DNA from: Turnera subulata
Taxonomy: Eukaryota; Streptophyta; Magnoliopsida; Malpighiales; Passifloraceae
Length of the DNA: 64,000 bases
Direction of reading: 5' to 3'
Assembly (NCBI GenBank): GCA_028386065.3
Contig: JAKUCV010001690.1
Span: 1-64,000 of the forward strand
Numbering within the stretch: position 1 is the first letter of the stretch; the number at the start of each line of letters is the position of its first letter. This document shows positions 35,110-46,179 of the stretch, piece after piece. The notes beneath the pieces were generated by a model. It did no database searches, was not told the DNA's origin, and was given only the letters and a program-made list of their open reading frames with translations. The position numbers and the translations under genes are program-made.

Positions 35110-36872
35110 TTGCCAAGAGTGAACAAACACGAGTATAAACACGTGAGGAATTGTTTTACTGACAAGTATTCGCAGGTTGATATCATGGAATATTTTAGAT
35201 GTGGTAGAGGAGGTTACAGAATGGAAGCCAAGAAATCAACTCCTGTGCATTATAGCTATGATGAAGATGAGTTTGATGGAGTATGGAGACATGACAGATT
35301 TGGAGAAAGAGGAGGACGTGATAAAAGAACATATAGAAATCCAAGCTTTGATAGGACGAAGGTGGAGCAAATCGTGTTGATAGGGATGTTGGACGCCTCC
35401 AATTGAAAATTCTGCCTTTCTTTGGCAAGCTTGATCCTGAAGCATACTTGGAATGGGAGAAGAGAGTAGAGAAGTTCTTTGACTATCATAACTACTCCGA
35501 AGAAAGTAAGCTAAAACTAGTTGTTGCAGAATTTAGTGGTTATGCACGTGTTTGGTGGCATCAATTTGTTTTAGAGAGAAAAAGGTACGGAGAAGAGCCT
35601 ATTAGTACATAGGCTGAATTGAAGAGGATTATGAAGAAGAGATATGCGCCTAGTCATTATTTAAAGGAGCAACAGCAAAAATTTCTGACTAGGAGACAAG
35701 AGCCGATTTCAGTTCATTATGATGACTATATGGACGACTTTTACGATAAAGAAGAAGAAGTATGGCATCGTCACCAATCTAGGAAAAGGGGAGGATGCAA
35801 TGCACAAGACAGAAACTACCATAAGGAATATGCAAGAGAGGAGTATCAAACTACTAGAGTTGAACACCCTAAAGAATACATTGAAGAGAAACGCCATAAA
35901 GAATGGCTTGAAGACAATAAAAGTTCCAATGAGAGTCTAAAAGGCATGAGAGAAGCTGGTGCAAAACTTTTAAAGGCATTAGAAGCTTTGGCGAAGCAAG
36001 AGGTAGAGAGGAAGGCTGAGTGCCTTGCAAAAGATGAACTAGAGAAGAAGGCTGAGAGCCTTGCAAAAAGTGAAAAAGAGAGAGAGGCAAAGAGCCTTGT
36101 GAAACGTGAGGAAGAGAGAAAAGCTGAGAGCCTTGCAAAAGGAGAGGATGAGAGTCTTGCAGAAGGAGAGAAGAGCTCAAAAGAAAAATTTGAGGAGAAA
36201 GAAAAGAAAGAGAATGACAAGAGTGAGAAAGAAGTCTCAAAAGAAATTGTGTTAACGGACTCAAATGAGAGAGAAGTGAAGGTTTTGTTTGTACCTTTGT
36301 ACAAGGAAGCTTGGTTTGAAGCTAACCTTAACCCTTGTCTTTCTAGATGCGAAGTGTTTCTTTTGCAGGTTTCTAGGGATGCTTGTCCTAAAAGATTGCC
36401 GGCCCAAGGGGAAGATGGAATTATACATGGGGCGCCGATTACAATCACAAATGAGCACCAAGTTTTAAGTTCCTATTCTATGACTTTAATGCCTAAATTG
36501 GACAACATGATGAGTGATTTATATTGCTGTTCTATTGATTATCATCCATGTAATTTACTTGTTATGCCTATTTTTGTGGAACGAAGTAATACTTGTTGCA
36601 AGTTGATAGATCCAGGAGGAGAATTGACACTGTTTAAGGGAGTTGAGCATCAACTCGATCACAATCTTGGAACGCATAGTCTATTGCCAAAGATGAATGG
36701 GAAGTGGCAAATGAGTGTGGATTGCCGAGATGAACAATCACAAGTTTTGATTCGAGGACGAATCTTTTTGAGGAAGGAGGGAATGATACGAGCAAACCAA
36801 CACCAAGTGGAACTCAAGAAGGTGATGACCCCATTAGCTTTCCTCAAGGACCAGTCACAAGGGCTCGATTGA
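35110..36872 (+). pseudogene. Element B gag fused to protease-RT spacer
   Basis: A frame at 35186-35405 (Arg/Gly/Glu-rich, MEYFRCGRGGYR) leads to a gag capsid block (35403-35612: FFGKLDPEAYLEWE, KLVVAEFSGYARVWW), which ends at a stop at 35610-35612. A second frame, 35619-36872 (417 codons), continues with the gag end LKRIMKKRYAPSHY and a charged coiled-coil region of ERKAESLAK-type units (about 35980-36230). It then has a segment resembling the protease-RT spacer of A, and an unrecognised end with five Cys (about 36440-36720). Zinc knuckle, protease, RT and integrase are absent. A gag-only protein could be packaged by helpers, but the in-frame stop makes function doubtful. Confidence 0.75.
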
Positions 36873-37015
36873 AGATGATAAAGAATTGCATGCTACATTA
36901 TGCTCAAGCTTGGGTCAATCAAGAATTACAAGAAGATAAGTTGGACAAGTTTGGAGATGAATTTAAAGAGATTCCTAAGTTTGTGAGCATTTTGAAGGAT
37001 TCAAGTCAAAAGTAG
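36749..37015 (+). other. pol C-terminal tail running through the purine tract into the 3' LTR of B
   Basis: A frame reads DSRTNLFEEGG across the polypurine tract, crosses the LTR start at 36784 and continues as FPQGPVTRARLKMIK and HYAQAWVNQELQEDK to a TAG at 37013-37015. The QGPxTRAR motif is the known C-terminal end of many plant Ty3/gypsy polyproteins. The same tail is encoded in LTR F and in the LTRs of A. The main 35619-36872 frame crosses this region in a different frame. Confidence 0.8.
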
Positions 37016-37624
37016 CCGTTTTTTACCGTTCAACCGGTAAGTTACTGTTCACGCCGGAAATTACTATTCACGGCCGGCGTTTACTATTCATTTTCAGGTT
37101 GGAAAATCCACTTTGGAGCTAAAGATTCCCACTAGTGTGGTTGGTGTGGTTGGTGTTAGTGTGGTTGGTATGGTTGGTGTTAGTGTGGTTGGTGTGCATT
37201 AAAGAAAATAAAAGATGTTTAGTGCTTGTATTTTTAATTCAATCCTTTGCTTTTTGGCTTCTATAAAAGCCAACCATGTATCAAGTTTGAAATCAGATTA
37301 TACATGAGAATATACATGAAGTTTGAGTGATTTTAAGGAAGCTAAATGCTTACCTTTAGTGTTCTTCTTGATTGAGAGATTCAATCAAAAACAAGAGAGG
37401 GATTCTCTTGGCTTTACTCTTTAGGATTGATTTCTCTTATCAAGTGGTTTACTTGTGGTGATTAATCAACTCTTTGTATTCCTCATTGTTTGTTGCCTAA
37501 TTCTTTGAGTTTAGGAGGTGAAGAATAGGGATACTAAACCCTAGTTTGATTGGAGATTGGAGGTCTTGGGATCGATTAGTTGCAGAGGTGATCCTAGTGG
37601 AATTCTAGGGTTGTTGCTACATCA
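36784..37624 (+). repeat. Element B 3' LTR
   Basis: 841 bp, single copy, differing from the 5' full LTR by a handful of substitutions and a T-run length change. Confidence 0.92.
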
Positions 37625-37629
37625 CAAGT

Positions 37630-37960
37630 AGTAGAAAATAACAACTTGGTCCCTAATTTACTCCGAAGTACACGCCAAAAGTGAGATAGAAACTTTGTAT
37701 CTCTATCATATGTGATTATCCTAGGAATGCCATCCAGTCTAACTACATCCCTAAAGAACAAATCAACAACATTCACACCATCGTCAGTTTTGTGACAAGC
37801 AATAAAGTGTGACATCTTACTAAACCTGTCCACAACATCAAAGATGCTATCTCTGCCTTTCTTAGTCTTAGGCAATCCAATAATAAAATCCACAGATATA
37901 TCAGTCCAAGGATAATTAGGAACAGGTAAAGGAGTGTACAACCCATGGGGTTGCACCTTA
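37630..37960 (-). pseudogene. Element A integrase core, N-terminal part
   Basis: Minus-strand frame with [20 protein letters not shown] (first catalytic Asp region), [20 protein letters not shown], and then [19 protein letters not shown] (second Asp region). It breaks at LLFSTT where element B enters. The rest of the core resumes at 32833. Family function is integration of element cDNA; this copy is inactive. Confidence 0.88.
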
Positions 37961-38345
37961 CTCTTGGCTTATCGACATGGTAACCTGCACAAACTTTTTC
38001 CACATCTTTCTTCATGTTAGGCCAATAAAAATGCTCATGTAAGATGTCCAAAGTTTTAGCAATACCAAAGTGCCCCATCAAGCCACCATCATGAGCTTCC
38101 CTAACAAGCAATTCACGCATAGAACATACAGACACACATTGCTTATTATCACGCATTAAATAACCCTCATGGCGATAAAACCTATTAAATGCAGCATGTT
38201 CACAAGCATCAAATACCATAGCAAAATCCGCATCAGCAGAATACAACTCCTTAATATGCTCAAATCCAACCAATTTAGACGTAAGAGATGTAATCAAAGA
38301 ATACCTCCTAGACAAAGCGTCAGCTATGACATTTTCTTTTCCTTA
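37961..38345 (-). pseudogene. Element A RNase H tail and integrase zinc-binding domain
   Basis: The end of RNase H (ADALSRRYSL-type block near 38300) leads to the HHCC-type domain: REAHDGGLMGHFGIAKTLD, HFYWPNMKKDVEKVCAGY. The last Cys pair is damaged (CAGY instead of CxxC) and a frameshift follows. Confidence 0.8.
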
Positions 38346-38930
38346 CTTGTATTTAACAACATAACGGAAAGTCTCAATAAATTCCATCCATTTAGCATGG
38401 CACTTACCTAGCTTAGCAAGTTCATGAAAAGATCTTACCTCACTTACCGTTGTAGGAGTTGGCCACTCCTTGATGGCTTTTACTTTTTCCTGGTCAACCT
38501 CAATGCGTCTGGCACTCACAACATAACCAAGAAAGATAACATGATCCAAGAAAAAAGAACACTTTGAAATCTTAGCAAGTAATTTCGCAGCCATTGGGGC
38601 ATCCAAAACTAATCGAAGATGCTCAACATGATCATCAAAACTCTTGCTATAAATCAAGATATCATCAAAGTAAACCACCACAAACTTTCCAATAAAAGAT
38701 CTCGAAACATGAATCGTCAATTGCATGAAAGTACTAGGTGCATTAGTTAAACCAAAAGGCATAACCAACCATTCATATAAACCATGTTTAGTTTTAAAAG
38801 TAGTTTTCCACTCATCACCAATTTTTATTCTAATCTGGTGGTAACCACTCATAAGATCAATTTTGGAAAATAAACATGCACTATGCAATTCATCTAGCAT
38901 ATCATCCAATCAAGGTATGGGATGGCGATA
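38343..38930 (-). pseudogene. Element A reverse transcriptase
   Basis: Minus-strand frame with [20 protein letters not shown], the [16 protein letters not shown] block and the catalytic [11 protein letters not shown] motif. After EVRSFHELA the sequence jumps directly to [12 protein letters not shown] near the end of RNase H, so most of the RNase H domain is deleted. A stop lies just downstream. It is defective. Confidence 0.88.
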
Positions 38931-39718
38931 CTTTACCGTAATCTTGTTGACTACTCTAGAATCATTACACACGTGCCATGTTCCATCCTTCTCTGGAACT
39001 AGAATGACTGGCACAGCACAAGGACTCAAGCTCTCCCTAATGTGTCCCTTTCGAAGCAAATCATCCACTTTCCTTGCAACTCCTTTGTCTCCTCAGGATT
39101 GGCTCTATAATCAGGACGATTTAGAATTTGCATCCCAGGTATGAAATCGATTTGATGCTCTATGCCCCTAATAGGTGACAACTCCTTAGGCAACTCCTCA
39201 GGAAACACATCAACATAAGCCTGCAACATAGAAACAACACAACTAGGCAAATTGGGGTTAAGGTCAGTGTCAAAAGAAAAAAAATTCTTATAATAAAGCA
39301 ACAATAACTCTCGGTTGTTCTCACAGGCTATCCTCATCTCTCTCACACTTGCATAGAAATTTTGTCCCTTTCTCTCTTTTTTCTCTCTAGGGATGTCGAC
39401 AACACTCTTCTTTTTTTTACTCTCAGTATCGACATCTCCTTCTCCTTTCTCACTCAGTTTTTGCTCTCCTTTTGCCAAGCCCTCAGCTTGCCTCTCTTGC
39501 TCACTGAGTGTGGCTTTTGCAGCCTCTTTCTCCTTCAACCATGCATCCACACTTTTCTGGATAAACACCTGATCCTCATTGACTTCAGGTGGTGACAAGG
39601 ATGCCAAATTCACCTTCCTCTCTCCCCAAGTAAAAGTGTAAGTATTCTTAAACCCATCATGCAACACTTTTCTATCAAATTGCCATGGTCTCCCCAACAA
39701 AATATGGCATGCCTGCAT
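38931..39718 (-). pseudogene. Element A protease-to-RT spacer and RT N-terminus
   Basis: The frame 39026-39718 opens near ACHILLGRPWQFDR, followed by a Lys/Glu-rich linker (EQERQAEGLAKGEQK, KKKKSVVDIPREKKERKG), then AYVDVFPEELPKELSPIRG and IEHQIDFIPG, the usual lead into RT. The next ~100 bp toward RT continue in another frame. The linker resembles the coiled-coil block of element B, linking the two families. Confidence 0.82.
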
Positions 39719-39728
39719 GGGAACAACA

Positions 39729-40290
39729 TCACATAAAACTGTTAGAAAACACTGTTTTGCTAATGCCTCTTTGTCTCATACAGATTTTTGATATTGACAA
39801 ACCGACATTGATATATTTCCTAACCAAAACCTCATCAGTGTATCTTCCAATAGAAAAAGGGATAACTACCTGCCTTGTCACTCTCACTTCTCTAGTGTCA
39901 TTCAACCACTGCAGCTTGTATAGTTTAGGATGCGGCCGACTCTTCAAATTCATCTTCTCCACTAGCATAGAACTCGCCACATTGGTGCAGCTCCCACCAT
40001 CAATGATCATACTGTGTGGCTTTCCTTCAATCAAGCATCTAGTGTGAAATATGTTCTCCCTCTGCTCAATTACCTCCTTTGATTGCATACTCAACAACTT
40101 TCTAGTGACTCTCAATCTTCTCACCACTTCTTCATAGCTAGGTGACTCATCATCAGCATTCTTTAACTGAGGCATATCATCATCCTCCTCATCCTCAGAA
40201 TAGATGTCTCCATTATCCATAGCCATCACAACCTTCTTATTTGGACATTGAGCAGTATAAAGTCCCTTACCCAAATACCGAAAATAGTTG
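39729..40290 (-). pseudogene. Element A zinc-knuckle remnant and aspartic protease
   Basis: LYTAQCPNKKVV near 40255 is the second half of a CCHC knuckle whose first cysteines are lost. An acidic linker (YSEDEEDDDMPQL) follows, then the protease with MIIDGGSCTNVASSMLVEKM, where the active-site Asp sits in the DGGSCTNVAS form typical of this plant gypsy group. The frame stops shortly after 39729. Confidence 0.83.
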
Positions 40291-40686
40291 ATATCTCTCA
40301 GCTTCCCAGTAGGTGCAACAGATTCCTTAGAAGCAGGAGATTATGCCACCTTTTTCCCCTTCCTAAGTGTCGTTTTTGGTGTCCCATAGGTGGGCTTGGT
40401 TGAGCTTTCCACCTCTTATTTGGTGTACTTTGCACTGACACTCCAACTATCTAGAGAATCTCCCAGGCTTGTCCTTCAGCTGCTTCTCTTTCTTAATTGC
40501 CAATGCAACCATCTCACCTAATACTACATAATGCTACAAATCCAGAATATGAGCAATATCAGTATTTAATCCATGGTAGAATGGAGTCATGGTAGCATCT
40601 TCTCCTTCCACCACTCCAGCTTGTGTCATTGCCATCTCCAACGCCTTCCAGTACTCATCAACTATCTTGTTCCCCAGCTCCATTGC

Positions 40687-41446
40687 TTACACCTTGCACA
40701 ACAACTCCCTCTGGTATGTAGTAGGAACAAATCTCCTCTTCATAATCCTCTTCAACTCATTCCAAGTCTCTATCTCAGGATCTCCTACTTCTCTTCGTGA
40801 GATGACAAGCTTCTTCCACCATGATCTAGCATAATCCTTGAATTCCACCACAGCAAGCTTGACTTTGTTCTCCTTAGAATATCTGTGACAATCAAAAATA
40901 GCCTCCATGTCATGTACCCAATCCAAATAAACCTCAGGACCCCCTGTACCATGAAACATAGGAAGCTTCATCTTGATAGATTGCATGTCATTGTTCAGGC
41001 GCAATGCTATTCCATCCCTATTGATGTATGGTCGATCTAGCCTTGACCTATAGGCGCCAAGACCTCCTCCTCTGCCACCAGGAGCTCTCTGATTAATCTC
41101 TCCTACATCCTCTTCCAAATCTTCTCTTTTCTTCTCTTGCTCTTCCCTAACTCGGACTACCGGTGCTGCGGGTCGGCCAGCTTGCGCCTGCTCAGCCACT
41201 CTAGTTCTCCTAGGCGAAACTCCAATGCTATTGGATAGCTCCTGCACTGCTTGCTCTTGCCTCTCCAATCAGGCATTCAAATCCCTAGCTTGGCAGTCAA
41301 TCCTAGCATTGATTGCTCGAATGTCATCCTTGAATTCCTACATATTCTGGTCATTCTGAGCAAACAATCTCTCCATCACCTCCACTACTGAAGCAATAGT
41401 CAGCTCCCCTCCATCACTACTTGAAGCTTTCAACATGATGCTAATA
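40687..41446 (-). pseudogene. Element A gag
   Basis: The likely start codon is at 41446-41444 (MLKASSSDGGE). In-frame stops follow within ~110 bases, and the longest clean stretch is 40687-41268: a Gln/Arg-rich region, then the capsid core VYLDWVHDMEAIFD, VKLAVVEFKDYARSWW, and WNELKRIMKRRFVPTTY. About 400 bases toward the protease carry the rest of gag with several stops. Confidence 0.83.
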
Positions 41447-42368
41447 CCTGCAAAAACTTGTTAGCAGAAAACAAATCGTCACATGTATAATGCACTCGTG
41501 TTTAATCTCTCTTGGCAACTGATATAAACACTCAGCCTTTTACCTCTCCTGATTCTGCTTCAGTTTATAATTCAGGATCTAAATAAACAAACCAAGCAAA
41601 CCAAATCAGCAAAGTAATTCTACTGAAAACAAAGAAATCCCTAATAGAAAGAAAGAAAGGAAAAAAAATCTAGAAGCAAAATAGACTCCAAGAAAGAAAA
41701 GAAAGATCACACACAGACAAGAGTTGTATGTGAATGATTTTTAGCAAGTTGAGCAATTATGACACAACAATCACTCAACACAAAGAAAGCACAAGTCGCT
41801 AAAATAGCAAGAATCCAAAACCTGCAGAGAAAGATCTAAGTCAAAACACTTACAAAATTGCAGGTATAACAAATGTCGTAACCGAATTCACTTGCAGAAC
41901 AGAATTGTCAAAAACGATTTGTAACCCTTTTGCCTTATAAATCGACAACACCAATTCCACCAACAACAATTTCTCAACAATTCCAATCAACCAAATTCAG
42001 CCAATTAACCAACAATTTCCCAAAATAATTTCGGCCCCTCTTTCAATTCTTGCAAGAAATTCACAAAATTGCAATCCCAAAACAAGAATTATAATTCCAG
42101 CAAACCCTAACACTCAAGTCGACTAGCCTCTTTTCTTTTTTTTTTGCTTTCTTTTTTTTTATGAATCGACAACAGTAAAATAAAGGAAAATTTCGACTAT
42201 TTTTTTTGTATATAATAAAAGTCGACTAGGGTAGACAAACATAGGAACAAGAACTGAAAACTGAAAAACAATAAGAACAGGCCACGAATTCAAAAGAAAC
42301 ATAATGAACAGAAATAATAACAAAGGGATATGATTGATTGAAAACCTCAAGCTCCGCTACCAGAAAAA
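41447..42368 (-). other. Element A 5' untranslated region and primer site
   Basis: AT-rich leader between the 5' LTR and gag. The primer-binding site, minus-strand TGGTAGCGGAGCTTGAGG, lies 8-10 bases inside the LTR edge and is close to that of element B. Confidence 0.7.
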
Positions 42369-43361
42369 TGATACGGCAGAAATCCTAGAATCAGCAATAG
42401 AATTCCCACAGATCAGATTGTGGTCACGACCTTTAATCTCAATCAAACTATTGCAATCTCCACCCCTTATTCCTCCTCCAATCAACAAGAAAAGAAACAA
42501 GAAGGCTTTAACAACACAAGGATGGCGCCAACTCTGAAACCCTAATTAGTAAGAATAACAGAATTAGTACCAAGGAAATAGAATCATGCCACAGATTAAA
42601 TAAACCTGATAAGTAAATCTAAATCCCTAATATAAACCAAGAGAATCAGCACTCAAGGGTTGTTTAAATCACTCAAACTTGAAGAACTCTCAAAGAGAAA
42701 CTTTTATTATCAATGATCAATGGTCTCTAAAATAGCATAAAAAGAACCTATTTATACTAAACTAACAAACCTAGGTTGGCACAAGCAAGGGCCAAGTCGG
42801 CCACCTCCACATTAATCCAAAAAAATTAGATTTCCCCACTAAACTCTAAGTTGCTGCCTCCTCCTATTACTAGAAGGACTAGAATTTAATTGAGCCCACA
42901 TTTATTGGACACTAATTAAAACCTTTACAATAAAAATCCAAATAACTTAAGTCCACACTAATTAACCCTAATTAATATAGGACTTGACCCAACATAATAA
43001 AATAATAAAAAGTTTGTCGAAAATTATATAACCCTAATTATAAAATTCGACAACTAAAATAATAAAAGCAACTAAGATATGTCGACATCTCCTTTGATGG
43101 GTGGGTTGATGTTGACTGGGCCCCATATGCTCTTGAGTTAATTACTCCTTAATTGAGATCAAATGGATTGGCTTCTTCTTCAATTCTTCTCCAAGCTTGA
43201 TGACATGATCTTCTCGGAACTCCTTGTTAATCAAAGCTTGTATGTGATGAAGCAATTGATTCTTCAGCATCCTTGATCTTGCTCTTGTAATTAGACCTTG
43301 AGGAAGCACCATGGCGCCATCATCACCTCCATTGGTGCTTGAAGCCTGCTTGAGTGTATCA
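42369..43361 (-). repeat. Element A 5' LTR
   Basis: 993 bp. On the minus strand the first ~270 bp encode the pol tail (43142-43330: MVLPQGLITRARSRMLK, INKEFREDHVIKLGEE). It matches 31641-32236 and 19301-19698, the split 3' LTR, with scattered differences. Confidence 0.92.
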
Positions 43362-43852
43362 CCACTACCACAGCTCGACCACCAACACGCCACCACCACG
43401 ACACCACCACCCAATCACCATCGTCACGCCGCCTTCTCTTCCTTTCTCCTCCTCTGTCCACACTGTAGCAACCACCAATAGCCGCACTCCCTGCCTCGCC
43501 TTCCTCCTCCAAGCGACGCTGACCGAGTCGCACGCCAGCAACACCAGCAACCAGCGCACCTCCTCCTTCCCGCATTTTCTTCCCGTCACCGCTGTCTGCT
43601 CGCCGCTTTGCTCGCGCCTCGCACTGCCACCAGTCGTGCCGACCTGCCTGCCTACACCCGAGAAGCATTCGGGTCTTGAGGGTGAGTGACCCGATTTGCA
43701 AACGGGTCAGACCCTGGCTAGAACAGGTGCAGGCCAGGCCTTAGCTTTGGTTAGTGCTTGGGTTCCTTTGCCTTGGTCTGGGCCTTTGCACCTGGACTTA
43801 ATAAAATAAACCTTTGGGGCTGAATATATGGTCTAGCCCAGTTCATTAAAAA

Positions 43853-43906
<54 letters not shown>

Positions 43907-44640
43907 TTATATATATACATATACATATATATATATAATCTGGAAAATAATAAGAACACATGTTATATATTGTGAATTATATTATGGAAAGGGTATTATC
44001 AAAAGAATAAATATACGGATAATATCCGGGAATAAGTACGGTATATAGTTTTGGAAAATGGATTATAATAATTAATAATAATAATTTTTGGCATAAATCA
44101 AAGTAATAACCGGGTTGGATAAATAAAGATACGGTATTAGACTGTCATTTGCATATCATTGTTATGCATCTTATGTGTATATATTTATTATTTAATATAG
44201 GAGCTGATAACAAGTATTTCAACGAGGAACCGGATTTGAAACCTGTTGAGGAGCTTTATAACTGATAGTCGGCTAAGGTGAGGATGGATAATCTTTAGTA
44301 TGTTGCCTATAATACTCTGTTATGTCCTATGTTGCTTCAATTGTTTGATTGAACTGTTGAGCTTGCTATATTATTATTTATGACCTTTGTGGATTGATGA
44401 TGGTTTGAATCATGTACCTAGTACTCAGTCTAGGGGAGTTGATATTGATACACTGTTAGCAGGAGTTTTGGTTTGTTAGCTGTGGTCTAAATATAATTAA
44501 TCGAGATACCAGATATAATTTGAGATGTGTTGTTCCCAGAGGAGCTGTGAGGCTGAAAGCCTGCTGGGGGACTGTAACACGAGGATTAGTAAAGGTAACT
44601 GATGATCATATAATCTATACACATAGGTGTCACGTGAAAG
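43362..44640. other. LTR H, right part: GC-rich then AT-rich non-coding DNA
   Basis: The first 320 bp are rich in CCACCA and CCTCC runs giving overlapping frames on both strands (43291-43701) with no domain character. An AAT microsatellite spans about 43853-43903. No gene is supported. Confidence 0.55.
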
Positions 44641-44696
44641 TAGAGGTACGACTGAGTGGATAGCCAATTGATCAAAAAAATAAAGATTTATTGGTT

Positions 44697-44800
44697 GGCC
44701 TAGGATGTCTATCCTTTAATTATGGTGGGATGTCTATCCCGTGATTGTGATTTGTGTGGGATGTCTATCACGTGATTGTGATTTGCGCGCTAACACCGGA
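44697..44800. repeat. Short tandem repeat GGGATGTCTATCxCGTGATTG
   Basis: Three to four imperfect ~30-bp units around GGATGTCTATC (44704, 44728, 44759) with a GTGATTGTGATTTG connector. Confidence 0.75.
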
Positions 44801-45474
44801 TTAAAAAAAAAAATTGACGGGGAGTACCCTGAGGTTAGCTAACTTGGCTTCCAAGTACGACCAAAGCTTATCACGTGACAGAGCCCTAAATAATAAAACT
44901 AGTACATTTCCCCGTGCATCACATGGGCTTAGTTATATTTATCTATATCTATTTAAAAAAAATTAAAAATGCAATAAATTAAAAAAAATATATACTTACA
45001 TGTGTAATGAGAATGAATAGGGAATAAATGATGTTTATTGTATTATTAAAACATATTTAATAAATTATTGATAAAAACAACAAAATTGAAATTGAAATAA
45101 ATAAAGAAAAAAATAATACTAACCTGTGCAATAAAAGAGACTGAATGAGAAGTAGTGAATGAAAAAAATAGTAACAACAGAGAATAAGAGCACATTAGTA
45201 AGTCTTTGCTTTTAAATAGAGAGGGCATAAAAGATGCACCTAATAAGATAGATTCAAATCTTATCATTTCAAAATTAAAATTTTAGATAAGATAGATATA
45301 AATCTTATAATTTTTAAAAAAATATTATTTTTGATCAAAAAAGCAATTTAAATTTCAACAAAATCAATTCTTTAGAAAGTTTACACAATCTAAGATATGA
45401 TGCCAAATGGCTTTTTCACATACTCTTTAATTGCCACCTGTCATCTGTGGAATTAATTATGAGATGTGTCTCTG

Positions 45475-45476
<2 letters not shown>

Positions 45477-45544
<68 letters not shown>
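45477..45544. repeat. (AT)n microsatellite, about 33 units
   Basis: Uninterrupted AT dinucleotides; length is likely polymorphic or imprecisely assembled. Confidence 0.95.
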
Positions 45545-45548
<4 letters not shown>

Positions 45549-46179
45549 GATTAGAGCAGTCAGTTAATGTCTTAGATATTTTTTAGTCTTGGTCCAATCT
45601 TGTTCAGAGAGACCTTTTATATGTAAAATCAAGTATGGTTTTGTGCCTATATTTTTTTTCTAAGAATTAGGTTGCCTGCATACTATTGTTTATCCATGAT
45701 TGTACTTTTGTACCGGTGAGCATTTCGGACTCACCCCTCGCCTGTGTGGTTTCATCACGTAGGATGAGTTGCTCGTAGTACAGGTCCGACATATGACCAG
45801 CTGTTGTATCCACTCCACCAGACTCCGGATCCATACCTCCGCTGCATTTGTGTATAAAATCTCCCGCTGCTGTTTTGTTGTCAGTCTGCATCTGTTGCTG
45901 CTTCATATTTTCTGCTGTTGTTGTTGTGTGTTAATGTATGATATCTATAATAATGGTCCTTAGGTGATGGATGTTATCTGGATTTTTGTATACTGAATTC
46001 TAATGTATAATTACTGTTTGTTGTTGTAATAAAAGTAGTTCCAGAACGTGTTTACTGTGTCTAGTAAATACGAGTCAAGGCGTTTCATGTATAAGGGGGA
46101 TGGTGGTGGGGATGATTGTAGTGTCATGCCTAAATCAATTTGAAGGAGGGGAGGTAGTGGTTGGGGACCAGCAGACTTT

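Larger units (their letters stand above)
32839..37624 (+). mobile_element. Element B: gag-bearing gypsy derivative nested in A
   Basis: 4786 bp starting TGATACGAGC and ending GCTACATCA, flanked by an exact TSD CAAGT (32834-32838 and 37625-37629). It is oriented opposite to A and splits A's integrase. Full LTRs are 33436-34278 (843 bp) and 36784-37624 (841 bp), nearly identical, so insertion is recent. A third, partial LTR (32839-33435) precedes the 5' LTR. The primer site TTTGGTAGCGGAGCTCA follows at 34279 and the purine tract GAGGAAGGAGGGAA ends at 36783. Protease, RT, RNase H and integrase are missing. Confidence 0.93.
19301..43361 (-). mobile_element. Element A: Ty3/gypsy LTR retrotransposon with nested insertions
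   Basis: Minus-strand element. The 5' LTR is 42369-43361 (993 bp, TGATACGGCA...GTGTATCA); the 3' LTR is 19301-19698 plus 31641-32236, split by element C. The primer site follows the 5' LTR (minus-strand TGGTAGCGGAGCTTGAGG, just below 42360) and the polypurine tract AGGAGGGAGGGAA is at 32237-32249. Coding order is gag, protease, reverse transcriptase, RNase H remnant, integrase, as in Ty3/gypsy. Flanks CCACC and CCACT match at four of five bases. Stops, frameshifts, an RNase H deletion and element B make it defective. Confidence 0.93.
18508..46126. mobile_element. Element H: probable large solo LTR split by element A
   Basis: The left piece 18508-19300 starts TGTAACAGCTCGGG, a start common among plant Ty3/gypsy chromovirus LTRs. 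The right piece is 43362-46126 and ends GTAGTGTCA. It includes a GAGCATTTCGGACTCACC block (about 45718) typical of the 3' part of such LTRs. Flanks TGCAT (18503-18507) and TGCCT (46127-46131) match at four of five bases. Removing A leaves about 3.56 kb. No gag or pol outside A was seen, so a solo LTR is inferred. The right edge is uncertain. Confidence 0.5.

Noticed and set aside
35846..36448. 200-residue Ser/Phe-rich minus-strand frame
   Set aside because: Antisense of the Lys/Glu-rich coiled-coil region of element B.
43291..43701. Overlapping frames of 111 and 136 codons beside element A
   Set aside because: Low-complexity Pro/His/Thr or Gly/Val/Trp composition in LTR H; no domain and no splice context.
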